A DNA stretch of 64,000 nucleotides from Bog-473 sp963843365 (GCA_963843365.1 CAWJKG010000006.1:1-64000); one strand, 5' to 3'; positions 36,087 to 46,805 are shown, counted from the first letter of the stretch. The notes: generated by a model not told the origin, from the letters alone. Numbers and translations are program-made.

Positions 36087-36879
36087 CGTGTTCGCGCTCC
36101 GACGGGATGTCCGACCAACGCCCGCAGCTGCGCGGGACGGTCCGCGGCGCGCATCAGCGTCTCCCCGACGAGGATGGCGTCGTAGCCGGCTTCGGCCAGA
36201 CGGCGGGCGTCCGCCTCGTCGCGGATGCCCGACTCGGCGACCGCCACCACGCCCGACGGGATGCGCGCGGCCAGCGCACACGCCCGCTCGTGGTCGACCT
36301 GGAACGTGCGCAGGTCGCGCTGGTTCACCCCGACCAGGGTCGCGCCGGCACCGCAGCGCGCGGCCAAGCTCCTCCCCGTCGTGCACCTCCACCAGCGCGG
36401 CCAGCCCCAACCGCGCCGCCAGGGCGGCGCAGGTCGCCAGCTCGTCGTCGGACAGCGCAGCGGCAATGAGCAGCACCGCGTCGGCGCCCATCAGGCGGGC
36501 ATCGGCCACGTCGGCCGCCTGGACCGTGAAGTCCTTGCGCAGCACGGGCAGGCCCGAGGCCTGGCGGGCCGCCACCAGATCGGCCTGCGACCCACCGAAG
36601 AAGTCGACATCCGTCAGCACGGACAGGCAGGCCGCACCGCCCGTGACGTAGTCCTTGGCCACCAGGTCCGGCTGCAGGCCCGGGTCGAGGTCGCCCTTGG
36701 ACGGGGAGCGCCGCTTGATCTCGGCGATGCACGACAGCCCCCCGACCTGCAGCGCGCCGACGAAGTCCCGCGGCGGCGGCAGTGCTCGCCGCCTGTTCGA
36801 CCAGGTCCGGCAGGGCGCGGCCGTCAGCCTCGGCGCGGGCCCGGTGGGCAGCGACGATGTCCGCCAGGTAGGTGGGCAT
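36083..36879 (-). CDS. trpC: Indole-3-glycerol phosphate synthase, two frameshifts
   Basis: Starts at ATG 36879 (MPTYLADIVAAHRARAEADG) and ends at 36083. Key motifs are IAEIKRRSPSKGDLDPG with the catalytic Lys, GLPVLRKDFTVQAADV with the second Lys, LVEVHDGEEL, VGVNQRDLRTFQVD and VAESGIRDEADA. Extra bases near 36785 and 36360 break the frame; removing both gives about 264 residues, normal for TrpC. It makes indole-3-glycerol phosphate for TrpA. It is the first of four core trp genes in this block, separated from the upstream small gene by about 109 bases. Confidence 0.92.
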
Positions 36880-36988
36880 GACGCTTCAGCGTAGCGGCGC
36901 GCCCTTTCGCCCCTGGTCCACACCCCCGTCCCGCCGGGCGTGCCGAGAGGCGGACGGCTCGGCGGAGCCGGACCGGACGACCGCCCGG

Positions 36989-37204
36989 TCAGTCGCGCAG
37001 GCGGGTGAGGACGCGCTGCCGGCGCTGGCGGGCCGCCCGGGAGAGCTCGCAGGCCGACGCCGGCGCCGATGCCGAGGGGGACGTCGTGGCGGCGTCACGC
37101 AGCATCTCGGCGAGGCCCGAGTAGATGACCTCAATGGTGAAGTCCTCCACCTCGATCGACGCCGTCTCGGTGCCGTCGTCCGCGAACTGAATGATCCTGA
37201 CCAT
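36989..37204 (-). CDS. Small protein of unknown function upstream of trpC
   Basis: The protein has 71 residues from the ATG at 37204, which overlaps the stop of the small gene before it (TGATG). The first half is a likely beta-sheet segment (MVRIIQFADDGTETASIE, then VEDFTIEVIYSGLAEML) and the end is basic (RAARQRRQRVLTRLRD). There is no signal peptide or helix for the membrane. I recognise no family. Its place between trpE-linked genes and trpC suggests a role in, or co-regulation with, the amino acid cluster. That is inference. Confidence 0.5.
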   Translation of the reverse strand: MVRIIQFADDGTETASIEVEDFTIEVIYSGLAEMLRDAATTSPSASAPASACELSRAARQRRQRVLTRLRD

Positions 37205-37373
37205 CAGTCCGCCAGGACCCGGGCGCGGATCTCGTCGCCGTGGCGCGGGATGGCGATGGCGTCGCCGTCCCGGAAGATCCAGCCGGCCAGGCGCCACGGC
37301 GCCAGTTCGGCGCAGCGGCTGCCGGCGCATCGCCGATGCCACCGTCCTCTGCCTCGTTCCCCTCGTCCCCCAT
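37204..37373 (-). CDS. Possible small protein, frameshifted
   Basis: An ATG at 37373 opens MGDEGNEAEDGG. In another frame the same stretch ends CAELAPWRLAGWIFRDGDA and IAIPRHGDEIRARVLAD, stopping exactly where the next small gene starts. A single frame change near 37335 would join them into about 55 residues. The ending looks like a real compact domain rather than a shadow. Function is unknown. Boundaries and reality are uncertain. Confidence 0.35.
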
Positions 37374-37500
37374 GGGCCAGAGCGTGCGCCGCGGGCGTCT
37401 CATGTGCGGTGACGTCCGGTTGCCATCGCGGTGCCGCTCCTACTCCGAGTTGCGGCGCCGCATCGGGGCCCGGGCGCAGGATCCCGTGCCCGGGCGCCGG

Positions 37501-37698
37501 TCAGCGTGCGAACAGGTGCCACCCCAGCCACATGGTGGCCAGCACGAGCCCGACACGCACGAAGGGCGTCGTCGCCACCCGTTCCAGGACGGCGGCGGGA
37601 CGGGCCGGGGAGGCGCCGGGACGGTGGGAGCGGGCCCACAGCCCGAGGGCGGCGACGCCGAGGACCGCCCACACCGCATACGACAGCGCCGAGGTCAC
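37501..37698 (-). CDS. Small membrane protein, DUF6186-like
   Basis: The protein has 65 residues from a GTG at 37698 that overlaps a TGA in the frame of the preceding gene. Two hydrophobic helices are visible (LSYAVWAVLGVAALGLWARS and VRVGLVLATMWLGWHLFAR), and the WLGWHLFAR ending is typical of a short actinobacterial family (DUF6186). Function is unknown. It usually sits beside another short membrane protein, as here. Confidence 0.6.
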   Translation of the reverse strand: MTSALSYAVWAVLGVAALGLWARSHRPGASPARPAAVLERVATTPFVRVGLVLATMWLGWHLFAR

Positions 37699-38156
37699 GA
37701 CGGCCGGGGCTTGCCGCGGCGCCCGCTCCAACGATGGCGGCGCCCAGGGAGAGCCAGAGGAAGAAGACGAGGGCCTTGAGCGAGGGGTGGCGATCGAGTG
37801 CCTCGAGCATGGAGCTCAGCGTGGGGTGGGCGGCCCGGCTGCCGCGGGCGAGATACTCCGCCAGCTCCCATGCGACCACGACCCCACACAGGACGAGCCA
37901 GGCGCGCCAGGGGTGGGTGGCCTCGGCCGGCCGACCGGCGGGCCGGGCGGGCCGGGGGCGGGCCGGCCGGGCGGGCCAGGGCCACCACACGAAGACGAGG
38001 ACGGCCAGGGCGACGATCGGCACCGCGGTCACGACGTCGGCGGACACGGTGAAGGCGGTGGTCGTCGCCGCCACCACGGCGTAGGCCGCCGCCAGGAGCA
38101 GCGCCGGTCCGCGCGCCGCGCCGGGTGGTGCGGCCGTCGTGCCCTTGGCGGTCCCT
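37695..38156 (-). CDS. Small polytopic membrane protein, start and one frameshift uncertain
   Basis: A continuous frame gives four hydrophobic segments (ALLLAAAYAVVAATTTAF, VVTAVPIVALAVLVFVWWPW, RAWLVLCGVVVAWELAEYLA and KALVFFLWLSLGAAIVGAG) with HPTLSSMLEALDRHPS in the last loop. Similar short proteins are common next to DUF6186 genes in actinobacteria. The frame must change near 37750 to reach the TGA at 37695. No ATG or GTG lies upstream of the first helix, so the start is a guess and another indel may be hidden there. Function is unknown. Confidence 0.45.
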   Translation of the reverse strand, partial: RDRQGHDGRTTRRGARTGAAPGGGLRRGGGDDHRLHRVRRRRDRGADRRPGRPRLRVVALARPAGPPPARPARRSAGRGHPPLARLARPVWGRGRMGAGGVSRPRQPGRPPHAELHARGTRSPPLAQGPRLLPLALPGRRHRWSGRRGKPRPS

Positions 38157-38186
38157 CGGCAGCGGGCAGCGGGACCGCCCGTCCCC

Positions 38187-39207
38187 TCAGCCCGCCCGGT
38201 GCCCGCCGCGCCGGAGGCAGGGGCAGGAACTGGCCCGTGCCGGGCGCGAGCCGCCGACCCCGTCGCCCGAGCGCACCCGGACGGGCCCGGGCGCCTCGAC
38301 GCTGCGGTGCAGGTAGCCCAGGGCCACCCACGCCCCCAGCTTCGCTGCTCCAGGCGGCCGAGGTGATGGTGCCGACGACCTTGTCCTCGGCCGCGCCGTC
38401 GCCCGCCGGGGCGTCCCCGGCGTGCAGGGTCATGCCCGCGGGCCAGCGGCGCCTCGGGCGGCCGGCCGGCGCCACGACCCCGACCAGGCGGCGCGCCACG
38501 TTGGATGCCCCGGGCGTCGAGCCGGGCCACGAGCTCCTGACCCGGTGTAGCAGCCCTTGGTGAAGCTGACCGTCCGGTCCACCAGCCCGGCCTCGGCCGC
38601 GATGGTCTTGCCGGTGAGCTCCGTGCCCATGGCGGGGATGCCCGAGACGATGCGGCAGGCCTCCACGGCCTGCGGCGCCGCACGCCGACGACGCCGTCGG
38701 GCAGCGCGGCCGTCGGCCGGGCCGAGCACGACGTCCTCGGGGCCCGAGCAGGTCGACGCCCGTCCAGCCGTTCCACGCGAAGGGCAGCGCGAGCACGCCC
38801 CGCTCGGCCAGCGACCGTGAGCAGGCCGGCCGCCGCCGTCGCCACGCCGTCGCCGCGCAGCGACAGGCAGCGCCAGGCGAGCGCTCGAGCTCGACCTTGG
38901 AGCGGAGCAGGAAGCGGCGCAGGCGGGCCACGACGGCGTCGCCGTAGCCGCCGTCGACATCGAGCACGAAGCCCTGCCCGTCGCGTGCGGGTCACCCGCA
39001 GCAGGGCCGACAGCTTGCCGTCGGGCTCGAGCAGCAGCGAGTCGGCCGACGCCCCGACCGCCAGCGCGGCGACGTCCTGGCTCAGCTGGCCCTGCAGGTA
39101 GGCCTCGGCGTCGGGCCCGCGCACGGCGAGCACGTCCCGGGCGGCCCGGAACGCGCCGGCGCCGTGCGCGCAGCGCGCCCGGTCTCGGCCTCGACGCGCG
39201 GCCGCCG

Positions 39208-39211
<4 letters not shown>
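38187..39211 (-). CDS. ygfZ: Folate-binding YgfZ/GcvT-like protein, several frameshifts
   Basis: Starts at GTG 39211 (overlapping the trpE stop as GTGA) and ends at a TGA at 38187. Across several frame changes the pieces read VLAVRGPDAEAYLQGQLSQD, LLLEPDGKLSALLRVTRT, CRIVSGIPAMGTELTGKTIA, VSFTKGCYTGQELVARLDA and VGTITSAAW. The KGCYTGQE motif is the signature of YgfZ/IBA57 proteins, which bind tetrahydrofolate and help assemble iron-sulphur enzymes. Corrected length would be about 340 residues. The breaks lie near 38990, 38880, 38820, 38745, 38690, 38530 and 38330. Membership in the trp-his cluster is unusual. Confidence 0.75.
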
Positions 39212-40770
<1,559 letters not shown>

Positions 40771-40774
<4 letters not shown>

Positions 40775-41190
40775 GGCGCGGGCACCCCCGGGCCCGCGCC
40801 GATGGTCCGGTAGAAGCACGTCCGCTCACCGGTGTGGCAGGCGCCGCGGCCGTGCTGGTCGACCAGCACGACGAGCGCGTCGCCGTCGCAGTCCATGCGC
40901 ACCTCGCGCACGTACTGGCGGTCCCCGGAGGTCTCGCCCTTCTGCCAGTACTCCTGGCGGCTGCGGCTGTAGAACCACGTGCGGCCCGTCTCGAGCGTGC
41001 GGCGCAGCGCCTCGGCGTCCATGTAGGCCACGGTCAGCACCGTGCCGTCGGCCGCGTCCTGCACGATCGCCGGCACCAGGCCGCCGGCCTTGTCGAAGTC
41101 GACCAGCCGGGCCAGGCCCTCGTCGAAGGTCAGCGGCACCCCTTCGGGCACGGCCGCGGCGGCGTCGGTGCCGGCCGCCGGCACGCTCAC
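40771..41190 (-). CDS. hisI: Phosphoribosyl-AMP cyclohydrolase
   Basis: The protein has 139 residues from a GTG at 41190. Metal-binding residues lie in REVRMDCDGDALVVLVDQHG and GRGACHTGERTCFYR, as in HisI enzymes. It opens the adenine ring of phosphoribosyl-AMP in histidine synthesis. The gene is free of frameshifts. It overlaps the GroES-like gene upstream and trpE downstream, each as GTGA, so histidine and tryptophan genes form one transcription unit here. No HisE domain is fused. Confidence 0.96.
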
Positions 41191-41564
41191 AGGTACAGCC
41201 CCGTGCCGCTGTCGTTGCGCGGGGAGGCGATGGCGTGGATGTCGCGCTCGCGCAGAATCACGTACTCCTCGCCGTGCACCTCGACCTCGAAGCGGTCCTC
41301 GGGGTTGAAGAGCACCGTGTCGCCGACCTTGACCGTGCGCACGTGGGGGCCCACCGCCACCGCCTCGGCCCAGGTCAGTCGGCGGCTGATCTGGGCGGTG
41401 GCCGGGATGAGGATGCCGGCCCGCGAGCGCCGCTCACCGTCGGTCGGCGAGATCTGCACCATCACCCGGTCGAAGAGGACCGAGATGGGTTGCTTGTCCT
41501 CGCTCACCGCCTGTTTCTCCGTCTTGGCGCGGCCGGACCCTTCCTTCGTCGTCGACGTGGGCAC
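41187..41564 (-). CDS. Divergent GroES/Cpn10-like protein
   Basis: The protein is about 125 residues from a GTG at 41564. The chaperonin-10 fold is suggested by ISVLFDRVMVQISPTDGERR, SRAGILIPATAQ, AEAVAVGPHVRTVKVGDTVL, NPEDRFEVEVHGEEYVILRE and the closing ERDIHAI. It has an N-terminal extension of about 30 polar residues and lacks the typical mobile loop sequence of GroES. Its stop overlaps the hisI start. It may not act as the GroEL lid. The location in an amino acid operon, between hisF and hisI, is odd. Related divergent Cpn10 proteins occur in actinobacteria, with unknown partners. Confidence 0.8.
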   Translation of the reverse strand: MPTSTTKEGSGRAKTEKQAVSEDKQPISVLFDRVMVQISPTDGERRSRAGILIPATAQISRRLTWAEAVAVGPHVRTVKVGDTVLFNPEDRFEVEVHGEEYVILRERDIHAIASPRNDSGTGLYL

Positions 41565-41611
41565 CGTTGCACGGTACCGCACGGACCCGCCCTCCCAGGT
41601 CAGGGGCCACC

Positions 41612-42378
41612 TCAGAGGGGCCGGACGGTGACCCCCTGCGCCGCCATGTAGGCCTTGGCCTCGCCGATGGTGAACTGGCGCCGGTGGAAGATGGAGGCGG
41701 CCAGCACCGCGTCCGCCCCGCCCTCGGCGCGCGCCGTCGACCAGGTCCTGCAGCCTGCCCACGCCGCCGGACGCCACCACCGGGATGTCCACCGCATCCA
41801 CCACGGCGCGGGTCAGCGCCAGGTCGAACCCGTCGCGGGTGCCGTCGCGGTCCATGGACGTGAGGAGGATCTCGCCGGCGCCGTTGGCCGCGCACTCGAC
41901 GGCCCAGGCCACCACGTCCCGTCCGACCGGCGTCCGCCCGCCGTGCGTGTGCACCTCCCATCCGCCGCGCCCGTCCGTGCGCGCCCGGGCGTCGATGGCC
42001 ACCACCGCGCACTGGCCGCCGAACTCGTCCGCGATGTCGCGCACGAGCTCGGGCGTCGACCGCGGCGGTGTTCACCGCGACCTTGTCCGCGCCGGCCCGG
42101 AGGAGGCGGCGTGCATCCTCCGCCGCCCGGACCCCGCCACCGACCGTCAGCGGAATGAAGACCTCGTCGGCGGTGCGCGCCACCACCGACACCATGGTGT
42201 CGCGCCCGTCGGACGACGCGGTGATGTCGAGGAACGTGACCTCGTCGGCGCCCTCGGCGTCGTAGCGCGCCGCCAACTCGACGGGATCGCCCTCGTCGGT
42301 CAGGTCGACGAAGCGCACGCCCTTGACGACGCGCCCGCCGGTGACGTCGAGGCAGGGGATCAGGCGGACGCTGCGCAC
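41612..42378 (-). CDS. hisF: Imidazole glycerol phosphate synthase cyclase subunit, two frameshifts
   Basis: Starts at GTG 42378 (RSVRLIPCLDVTGGRVVKG, with the N-terminal catalytic Asp) and ends at 41612 (AYMAAQGVTVRPL). Other motifs are FLDITASSDGRDTMVSVVAR, IPLTVGGGVRAAEDARRLL, CAVVAIDARARTDGRGG, GEILLTSMDRDGTRDGFD with the second Asp, and IPVVASGGVGRLQDLVD. One extra base near 42060 and one near 41735 shift the frame; corrected length is about 254 residues. It closes the imidazole ring using ammonia from HisH and releases AICAR. It overlaps hisA by 19 bases. Confidence 0.93.
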
Positions 42379-43121
42379 GCGGCGATCCCCTCCTCCACAC
42401 GCAGGCGCCCCTCCACGATCGCCTTGCCGACGATCGCGCCCGCCAGCCGCCGGCCCGACGCCGCGCAGGCCCCCGAGCGCTTCCAGGTCCTGCAGGCTCG
42501 AGACACCACCCGAGGCCACCACCGGCAGGGCGGTGGCGCCCAGCAACGCCTCCAGGCCGGCGAGGTCGGGGCCTTCGAGCATGCCGTCGCGGGCCACCGA
42601 CGTGGCCACCACCGCGCCGATGGGCTCCTGCTCCCACCGCGCCAGCAGATCGGTGACGGCCTGGCCCGATCCGGCCAGCCACCCCTCGGACTGGGCCTCG
42701 GCCACGCCGTCGGCACCGACCCGGTAGTCGAGCCCCACGGCCACCCGCCCCGGCCAGCGCCGGGCGCAGCGACCGGCCAGCGCCGGATCCTCCAGCGCGG
42801 CGGTGCCCAGGACGACCCGGGACACGCCGGACTCGAGCACGGCGGCCGCATCGTCCTCGGAACGGACGCCGCCGCCGAACTCCACCCGGGCCCCGGCGTC
42901 GCTCGGCCAGCCGCACAATCCGCTCCACGACGGCGCGCTCGTGGGCCACCCCGGTGCGGGCCCCGTCGAGGTCCACGACGTGGATCCAGCGGGCCCCCGC
43001 CGCCACGTAGCGCGCCGCCAGGTCGAGGGGATCGCCGTAGCGGTCCTCCCGCTCGAAGTCACCCTGCGTGAGCCGCACCGCGGTGCCGCGCGCGCAGGTC
43101 GATGGCCGGCAGCAGGTCCAT
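42360..43121 (-). CDS. hisA: ProFAR isomerase, three frameshifts
   Basis: Starts at ATG 43121 (MDLLPAIDLRA, overlapping the hisH stop as TGATG) and ends at 42360. Motifs are AGARWIHVVDLDGARTG, ARVEFGGGVRSEDDAAAVL, SRVVLGTAALEDPALAGR, IGAVVATSVARDGMLEGPD and LPVVASGGVSSLQDLEALGG. Extra bases near 43092, 42899 and 42465 break the frame, and removing them gives about 252 residues. It isomerises ProFAR before HisF acts. In many actinobacteria the enzyme is PriA, which also does the TrpF reaction; here a separate trpF is present, so the dual role is not required. Confidence 0.93.
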
Positions 43122-43751
43122 CACGCCGTCGCCCGGGCCAGGCGCACGAAGTTGGCCAGCAGGGCCAGCCCCGTGGCGCCGGACTTCTCCGGGTGGAACT
43201 GCGCGCCCCACAGCGTGCCGCGGGTGGCCAGGGCGGCCACGGGACCGCCGTAGTCGCACAGCGCCACCGTCTCGTCTCCGACGGGCGGGGCGAACGAGTG
43301 CACGAAGTACACCCAGGGTCGCGGGCCGAGACCCCGCAGGAGCTCCGGCTCGTCCGCTCCACGCGCCTCGAGCGTGTTCCACTGCATCTGCGGGTGCTTC
43401 ACACCGGCCGGCAACGCCGCCACCTCGCCTGCGAAGACCCCGAGCCCGGTCGCGCCCGGGCTCTCCACCGAGCCTTCGTACAGGAGCTGGAAGCCCACGC
43501 ACACGCCGAAGAAGGGCACGCCGGACTCCACGGCGGCGCGCGCCGCGTCCTCGAGCCCGCTCTCGTGCAGCGCCCGCGCGCAGGCGCCGAACGCCCCCAC
43601 GCCGGGCAGGACCACCGCGTCCGCGGCGGCGACCGTCGGCCCGTCGTCCACCAGCCGCGCCGCGGCACCGACGTGCTGCAGCGCCTTCTCGGCCGAGCGC
43701 AGGTTGCCGATGCCGTAGTCGAGCACGGCGATGCGCGGCGCCGCCCGTCAC
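43121..43751 (-). CDS. hisH: Imidazole glycerol phosphate synthase glutaminase subunit, probable N-terminal frameshift
   Basis: The clean frame runs from a GTG at 43726 to 43121 (201 residues). The glutaminase triad is the Cys in FFGVCVGFQLLYEGS and the His and Glu in LWGAQFHPEKSG. The oxyanion region is VVLPGVGAFGAC. Relatives begin with IAVLDYGIGNLRS, whose first strand lies upstream of that GTG. A GTG at 43751 overlaps the hisB stop and would supply it if one extra base near 43735 is removed. I therefore extend the gene to 43751. It feeds ammonia to HisF, encoded two genes downstream. Confidence 0.9.
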
Positions 43752-44350
43752 AGAGAGCCCTTGGTGGAGGGGATGCCACCCCCCTCCACGCGCACGGCGT
43801 CGCGCAGGCACCGGGCCACCCCCTTGAAGCTGGCCTCCAGCATGTGGTGCGTGTTCTTGCCCTCCACCCGGCGTATGTGCAGCGTCAGGTCGGCCGCCGT
43901 GGCGAAGGCGCGCCAGAACTCCTCGGCCAGCTGCGGGTCGAACGGCGGGGTGCCCAGCCCCGGCGTGTCGGGGGCGAACTCGAGCGCGTAGGCCAGGTAG
44001 GGCCGGCCCGACAGGTCGAGGGCCACCTCGATCAGCGCCTCGTCGAGGGGCAGGAGCATGGAGGCGAACCGCCGCACCCCCGCCTTGTCGCCCAGGGCCT
44101 CGGCCAGCAGCGCGCCCACGACGATGCCCACGTCCTCCACCGTGTGGTGCGCGTCGACGTGCAGGTCGCCGGTGCGCGGCACCGTGAGGTCGAAGCCGGC
44201 GTGCTTGCCGAGCTGCTCCACCATGTGGTCGAAGAAGGGCAGGCCCGTGCTGATGTCGGCGCGGCCGCTGCCGTCGATCACGAGCTCGGCCTCAATGGCG
44301 GTCTCCTTGGTGGCGCGCGTCCGGGTGGCGCGGCGGGCGTCGGTGGTCAC
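43748..44350 (-). CDS. hisB: Imidazoleglycerol-phosphate dehydratase
   Basis: The protein has 200 residues from a GTG at 44350 overlapping the hisC stop. The two manganese-binding motifs are visible: STGLPFFDHMVEQLGKHAGF with DLHVDAHHTVEDVGIVVGAL, and NTHHMLEASFKGVARCLRDA. The Glu in TATRETAIEAELV-like TRTRATKETAIEAELVIDG is also conserved. It is the monofunctional dehydratase without the phosphatase domain of E. coli HisB. The ending GIPSTKGSL is the usual one. The frame is clean. Confidence 0.97.
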   Translation of the reverse strand: MTTDARRATRTRATKETAIEAELVIDGSGRADISTGLPFFDHMVEQLGKHAGFDLTVPRTGDLHVDAHHTVEDVGIVVGALLAEALGDKAGVRRFASMLLPLDEALIEVALDLSGRPYLAYALEFAPDTPGLGTPPFDPQLAEEFWRAFATAADLTLHIRRVEGKNTHHMLEASFKGVARCLRDAVRVEGGGIPSTKGSL

Positions 44351-45411
44351 AGGCTCTCCTTCAGGGCGTGCAGAAAGCGGTCGTTCTCGTCGGCCGTCCC
44401 GATGGTGACGCGCAGGCAGCCGCGCAGGCCGTCCCAGCTGGCGCAGTTGCGGATCAGGACGGAGTGGTCCAGCAGGGAACGCCAGACGTCGGTGGCGTCG
44501 CGGTCCCGGGGCCGGAAGAGGATGAAGTTGGCGTCCGACGGCCAGCTGTCGACGGGCAGGTCGGCCAGGCCGGCGGCGACCCTCCCCCGTTCCTCGGCGA
44601 TGCGGGCCACCCTGGCCTCCATCTCGGGCACGTGCCGCAGCGCGATCAGGCCGGCGATCTGGGTCTGTGCCGAGAGGTGGTACGGCAGCGCCACGGACTC
44701 GCAGGCGGCCACCACCGCCGGATCCGCCACCACGTAGCCGAGGCGGGCCCCGGCCATGGCCCACGTCTTGGAGAAGGTGCGGGTCACGGCGAGGCCCGGC
44801 TGGGCTGCGCCGCGCAGGCTGAGGGCCGACCACGGGGCGAACTGCCCGTAGGCCTCGTCGACGATGACCAGCCCGGGGGCGGCCTCGCTCACGGCGGCCA
44901 CCGTCTCGGGCGGCTCGGCCCGGCCCGTCGGGTTGTTGGGCGAGCACAGGAACGTCACGTCGGGCTGCGCCGACGCCAGGAGGTCGAGGGCCTGGGCCCG
45001 GTCGATCCGGAAGTCGTCGTCGCGGCTCCCCTCGACCACCTCGGTCGCCGTGATCCGCGCGATGTGGCTGTGCAGCGCGTAGGTGGGCTCGAAGACGAGG
45101 GCGCGACGGCCGGGACCACCGAAGGCGAGGAGCAGGCTCTGCAGCACCTCGTTGGAGCCGTTGGCGCAGAACACCTCCTCGGGCGTGACGCCGTGCAGGG
45201 CCGCCACCGCCTGGCGCAGCTCCGTGGCGGGCCGATCCGGATAGCGGTGGAAGGAGACCTCGGCCAGCGCGGCGAGGAATTCCTCGCGCCACGCCTCGGG
45301 CGGCGCGAACGGCGACTCGTTCGTGTTCAGCCGGACCTCCGCCTCGACCTGGGGCGAGTGGTAGCCCTCGGTCAGCTGGAGGTCCGGGCGGATCGGCGGG
45401 ACGGCGCTCAC
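44347..45411 (-). CDS. hisC: Histidinol-phosphate aminotransferase
   Basis: The protein has 354 residues from a GTG at 45411 overlapping the hisD stop. It is a fold type I PLP enzyme: EVRLNTNESPFAPPEAWREE near the start, FCANGSNEVLQSLLLAFGGP, TFLCSPNNPTGRAEPPETV with the PLP Asn, VIVDEAYGQFAP with the PLP Asp, and the Schiff-base Lys in TRTFSKTWAMAGARLGYVV. It converts imidazole acetol phosphate to histidinol phosphate. Clean frame, normal length. Confidence 0.96.
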   Translation of the reverse strand: MSAVPPIRPDLQLTEGYHSPQVEAEVRLNTNESPFAPPEAWREEFLAALAEVSFHRYPDRPATELRQAVAALHGVTPEEVFCANGSNEVLQSLLLAFGGPGRRALVFEPTYALHSHIARITATEVVEGSRDDDFRIDRAQALDLLASAQPDVTFLCSPNNPTGRAEPPETVAAVSEAAPGLVIVDEAYGQFAPWSALSLRGAAQPGLAVTRTFSKTWAMAGARLGYVVADPAVVAACESVALPYHLSAQTQIAGLIALRHVPEMEARVARIAEERGRVAAGLADLPVDSWPSDANFILFRPRDRDATDVWRSLLDHSVLIRNCASWDGLRGCLRVTIGTADENDRFLHALKESL

Positions 45412-46724
45412 GACGGACCCCCCTCGTCGAGCGCGGCGAGGCGGCGGCGCACCGAGTCGGCGTGGGCCGGGAGGCCCTCCGTCTCGGCCAGCGTGATGAC
45501 GAGCGGGCCCAGCACGCGCAGGGCGTCGGGCGTCACCCGCACGGCGTGGATGTGCTTGCGGAAGTCGTCGGCCCGCAGCGCCGATGCGAAGCGCGCCGTG
45601 CGGTTCGTCGGCAGGACGTGGTTGGGTCCCGCGATGTAGTCCCCCATGCTGGCGGGAGACCAGGGCCCGATGAAGACGGCCCCGGCGTTCTGCACCAGCG
45701 CGAGGAGGCCCAGTCCCTGCTCGTCGGGCACCATCAGCTGCAGGTGTTCCGGCGCGATGGCGTTGGCGACGGCCACCGCCTGCTCCGGCCCGTCGACCAG
45801 GCACACGATCCCCGCCGTGGCGAGTGTCGCCTCCAGGTCGGCCCGGCGGCTGGACGCCGCCACGATCCCGTCCACCTCGGCCGAGATCGCCGCGGCGGCG
45901 GCGGCGTCCCAGGTCACCAGCCAGGCCAGCCCGTCGGGCCCGTGCTCGGCCTGCACGACCAGGTCCACCGCGGCAAAGGACGGGGGCGCGTCCGGGCCGG
46001 CGACCACCACGATCTCCGACGGCCCTGCGAACGCCGACGCCACCCCGACGATGCCGGACAGCTGGCGCTTGGCTTCGGCCACGTAGGCGTTGCCCGGGCC
46101 CGCGATGACGTCGACGGCGGGGATGCTCGCCGTGCCGTAGGCCAGCGCCGCAATGGCCTGCGCGCCGCCGATCCGGTACACCTCGTCCACCCCCGCGATC
46201 GACGCTGCGCAGAGCGTCGCCGTGTCGATCCTCCCGTCGGCCGCCGGCGGCACGCACAGCGCCAGGTGCTCCACGCCGGCCACCCGCGCCGGGGCCGCGC
46301 ACATGAGGACGGTCGACGGGTAGCGCGCCCGGCCACCGGGCGCGTAGATGCCGGCGCGCGCCACGGGACGGCGCAGGTGCCCGACGGTGATCCCGCTGTC
46401 GACCAGGTCTCCGGGCGGGCTCCCCTCGTGCGCGTGGTAGGCGAGGATGCGCCCGAACGCCACGTCGAGTGCCTCCCAGAGCGCGGGGTCGGCCTCGGCG
46501 CGCGCCTTCTCCATCTCCGCCTCGGAGACCCGCAGGCCGTCGGACACGTCGACCTTGTCGAGCAGCGCGGTGTAGCGCACGAGGGCGTCGTCGCCGTCGG
46601 CGCGCACCTGGCGCAGAATCTCGGCCACCACGTCGTGCACGTCCGCCCCCGGCGCGGAGGGGCGCGGCAGGGCCCCCTCGTACGGCGGCGGCGTGCCGCG
46701 CAGGTCCAGGGTGCGCAAGGGCAT
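45408..46724 (-). CDS. hisD: Histidinol dehydrogenase
   Basis: The protein has 438 residues. It has the glycine-rich region RPVARAGIYAPGGRARYPST, DVIAGPGNAYVAEAKRQLSG, the catalytic Glu-His pair in AIAPEHLQLMVPDEQG, and AVFIGPWSPASMGDYIAGPN followed by HVLPTNRTARFAS. It oxidises histidinol to histidine with zinc and NAD. It is the promoter-proximal gene of the supercluster and starts at ATG 46724, 81 bases from a divergent small gene. Frame is clean. Confidence 0.97.
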   Translation of the reverse strand: MPLRTLDLRGTPPPYEGALPRPSAPGADVHDVVAEILRQVRADGDDALVRYTALLDKVDVSDGLRVSEAEMEKARAEADPALWEALDVAFGRILAYHAHEGSPPGDLVDSGITVGHLRRPVARAGIYAPGGRARYPSTVLMCAAPARVAGVEHLALCVPPAADGRIDTATLCAASIAGVDEVYRIGGAQAIAALAYGTASIPAVDVIAGPGNAYVAEAKRQLSGIVGVASAFAGPSEIVVVAGPDAPPSFAAVDLVVQAEHGPDGLAWLVTWDAAAAAAISAEVDGIVAASSRRADLEATLATAGIVCLVDGPEQAVAVANAIAPEHLQLMVPDEQGLGLLALVQNAGAVFIGPWSPASMGDYIAGPNHVLPTNRTARFASALRADDFRKHIHAVRVTPDALRVLGPLVITLAETEGLPAHADSVRRRLAALDEGGPS

Positions 46725-46805
46725 GAGGAGACAAGGCTACCGGCGGGTCCCGGTGGGCCCTCCCGGCGTGCCTCCCGGACCCGGTCCGTGGGCCATCATC
46801 GGGGG
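46725..46805. promoter_or_regulatory. Divergent promoter region of the his-trp supercluster
   Basis: This 81-base gap lies between hisD and the small plus-strand gene and is the most likely promoter of the entire amino acid operon. It is G/C rich with short ccggg repeats. No T-box, trp leader peptide or attenuator hairpin is evident, and no clear -10 box stands out. Confidence 0.45.

Noticed and set aside
46725..46805. A his or trp leader peptide upstream of hisD
   Set aside because: No short frame with a run of His or Trp codons and no terminator/antiterminator pair was found in the gap.
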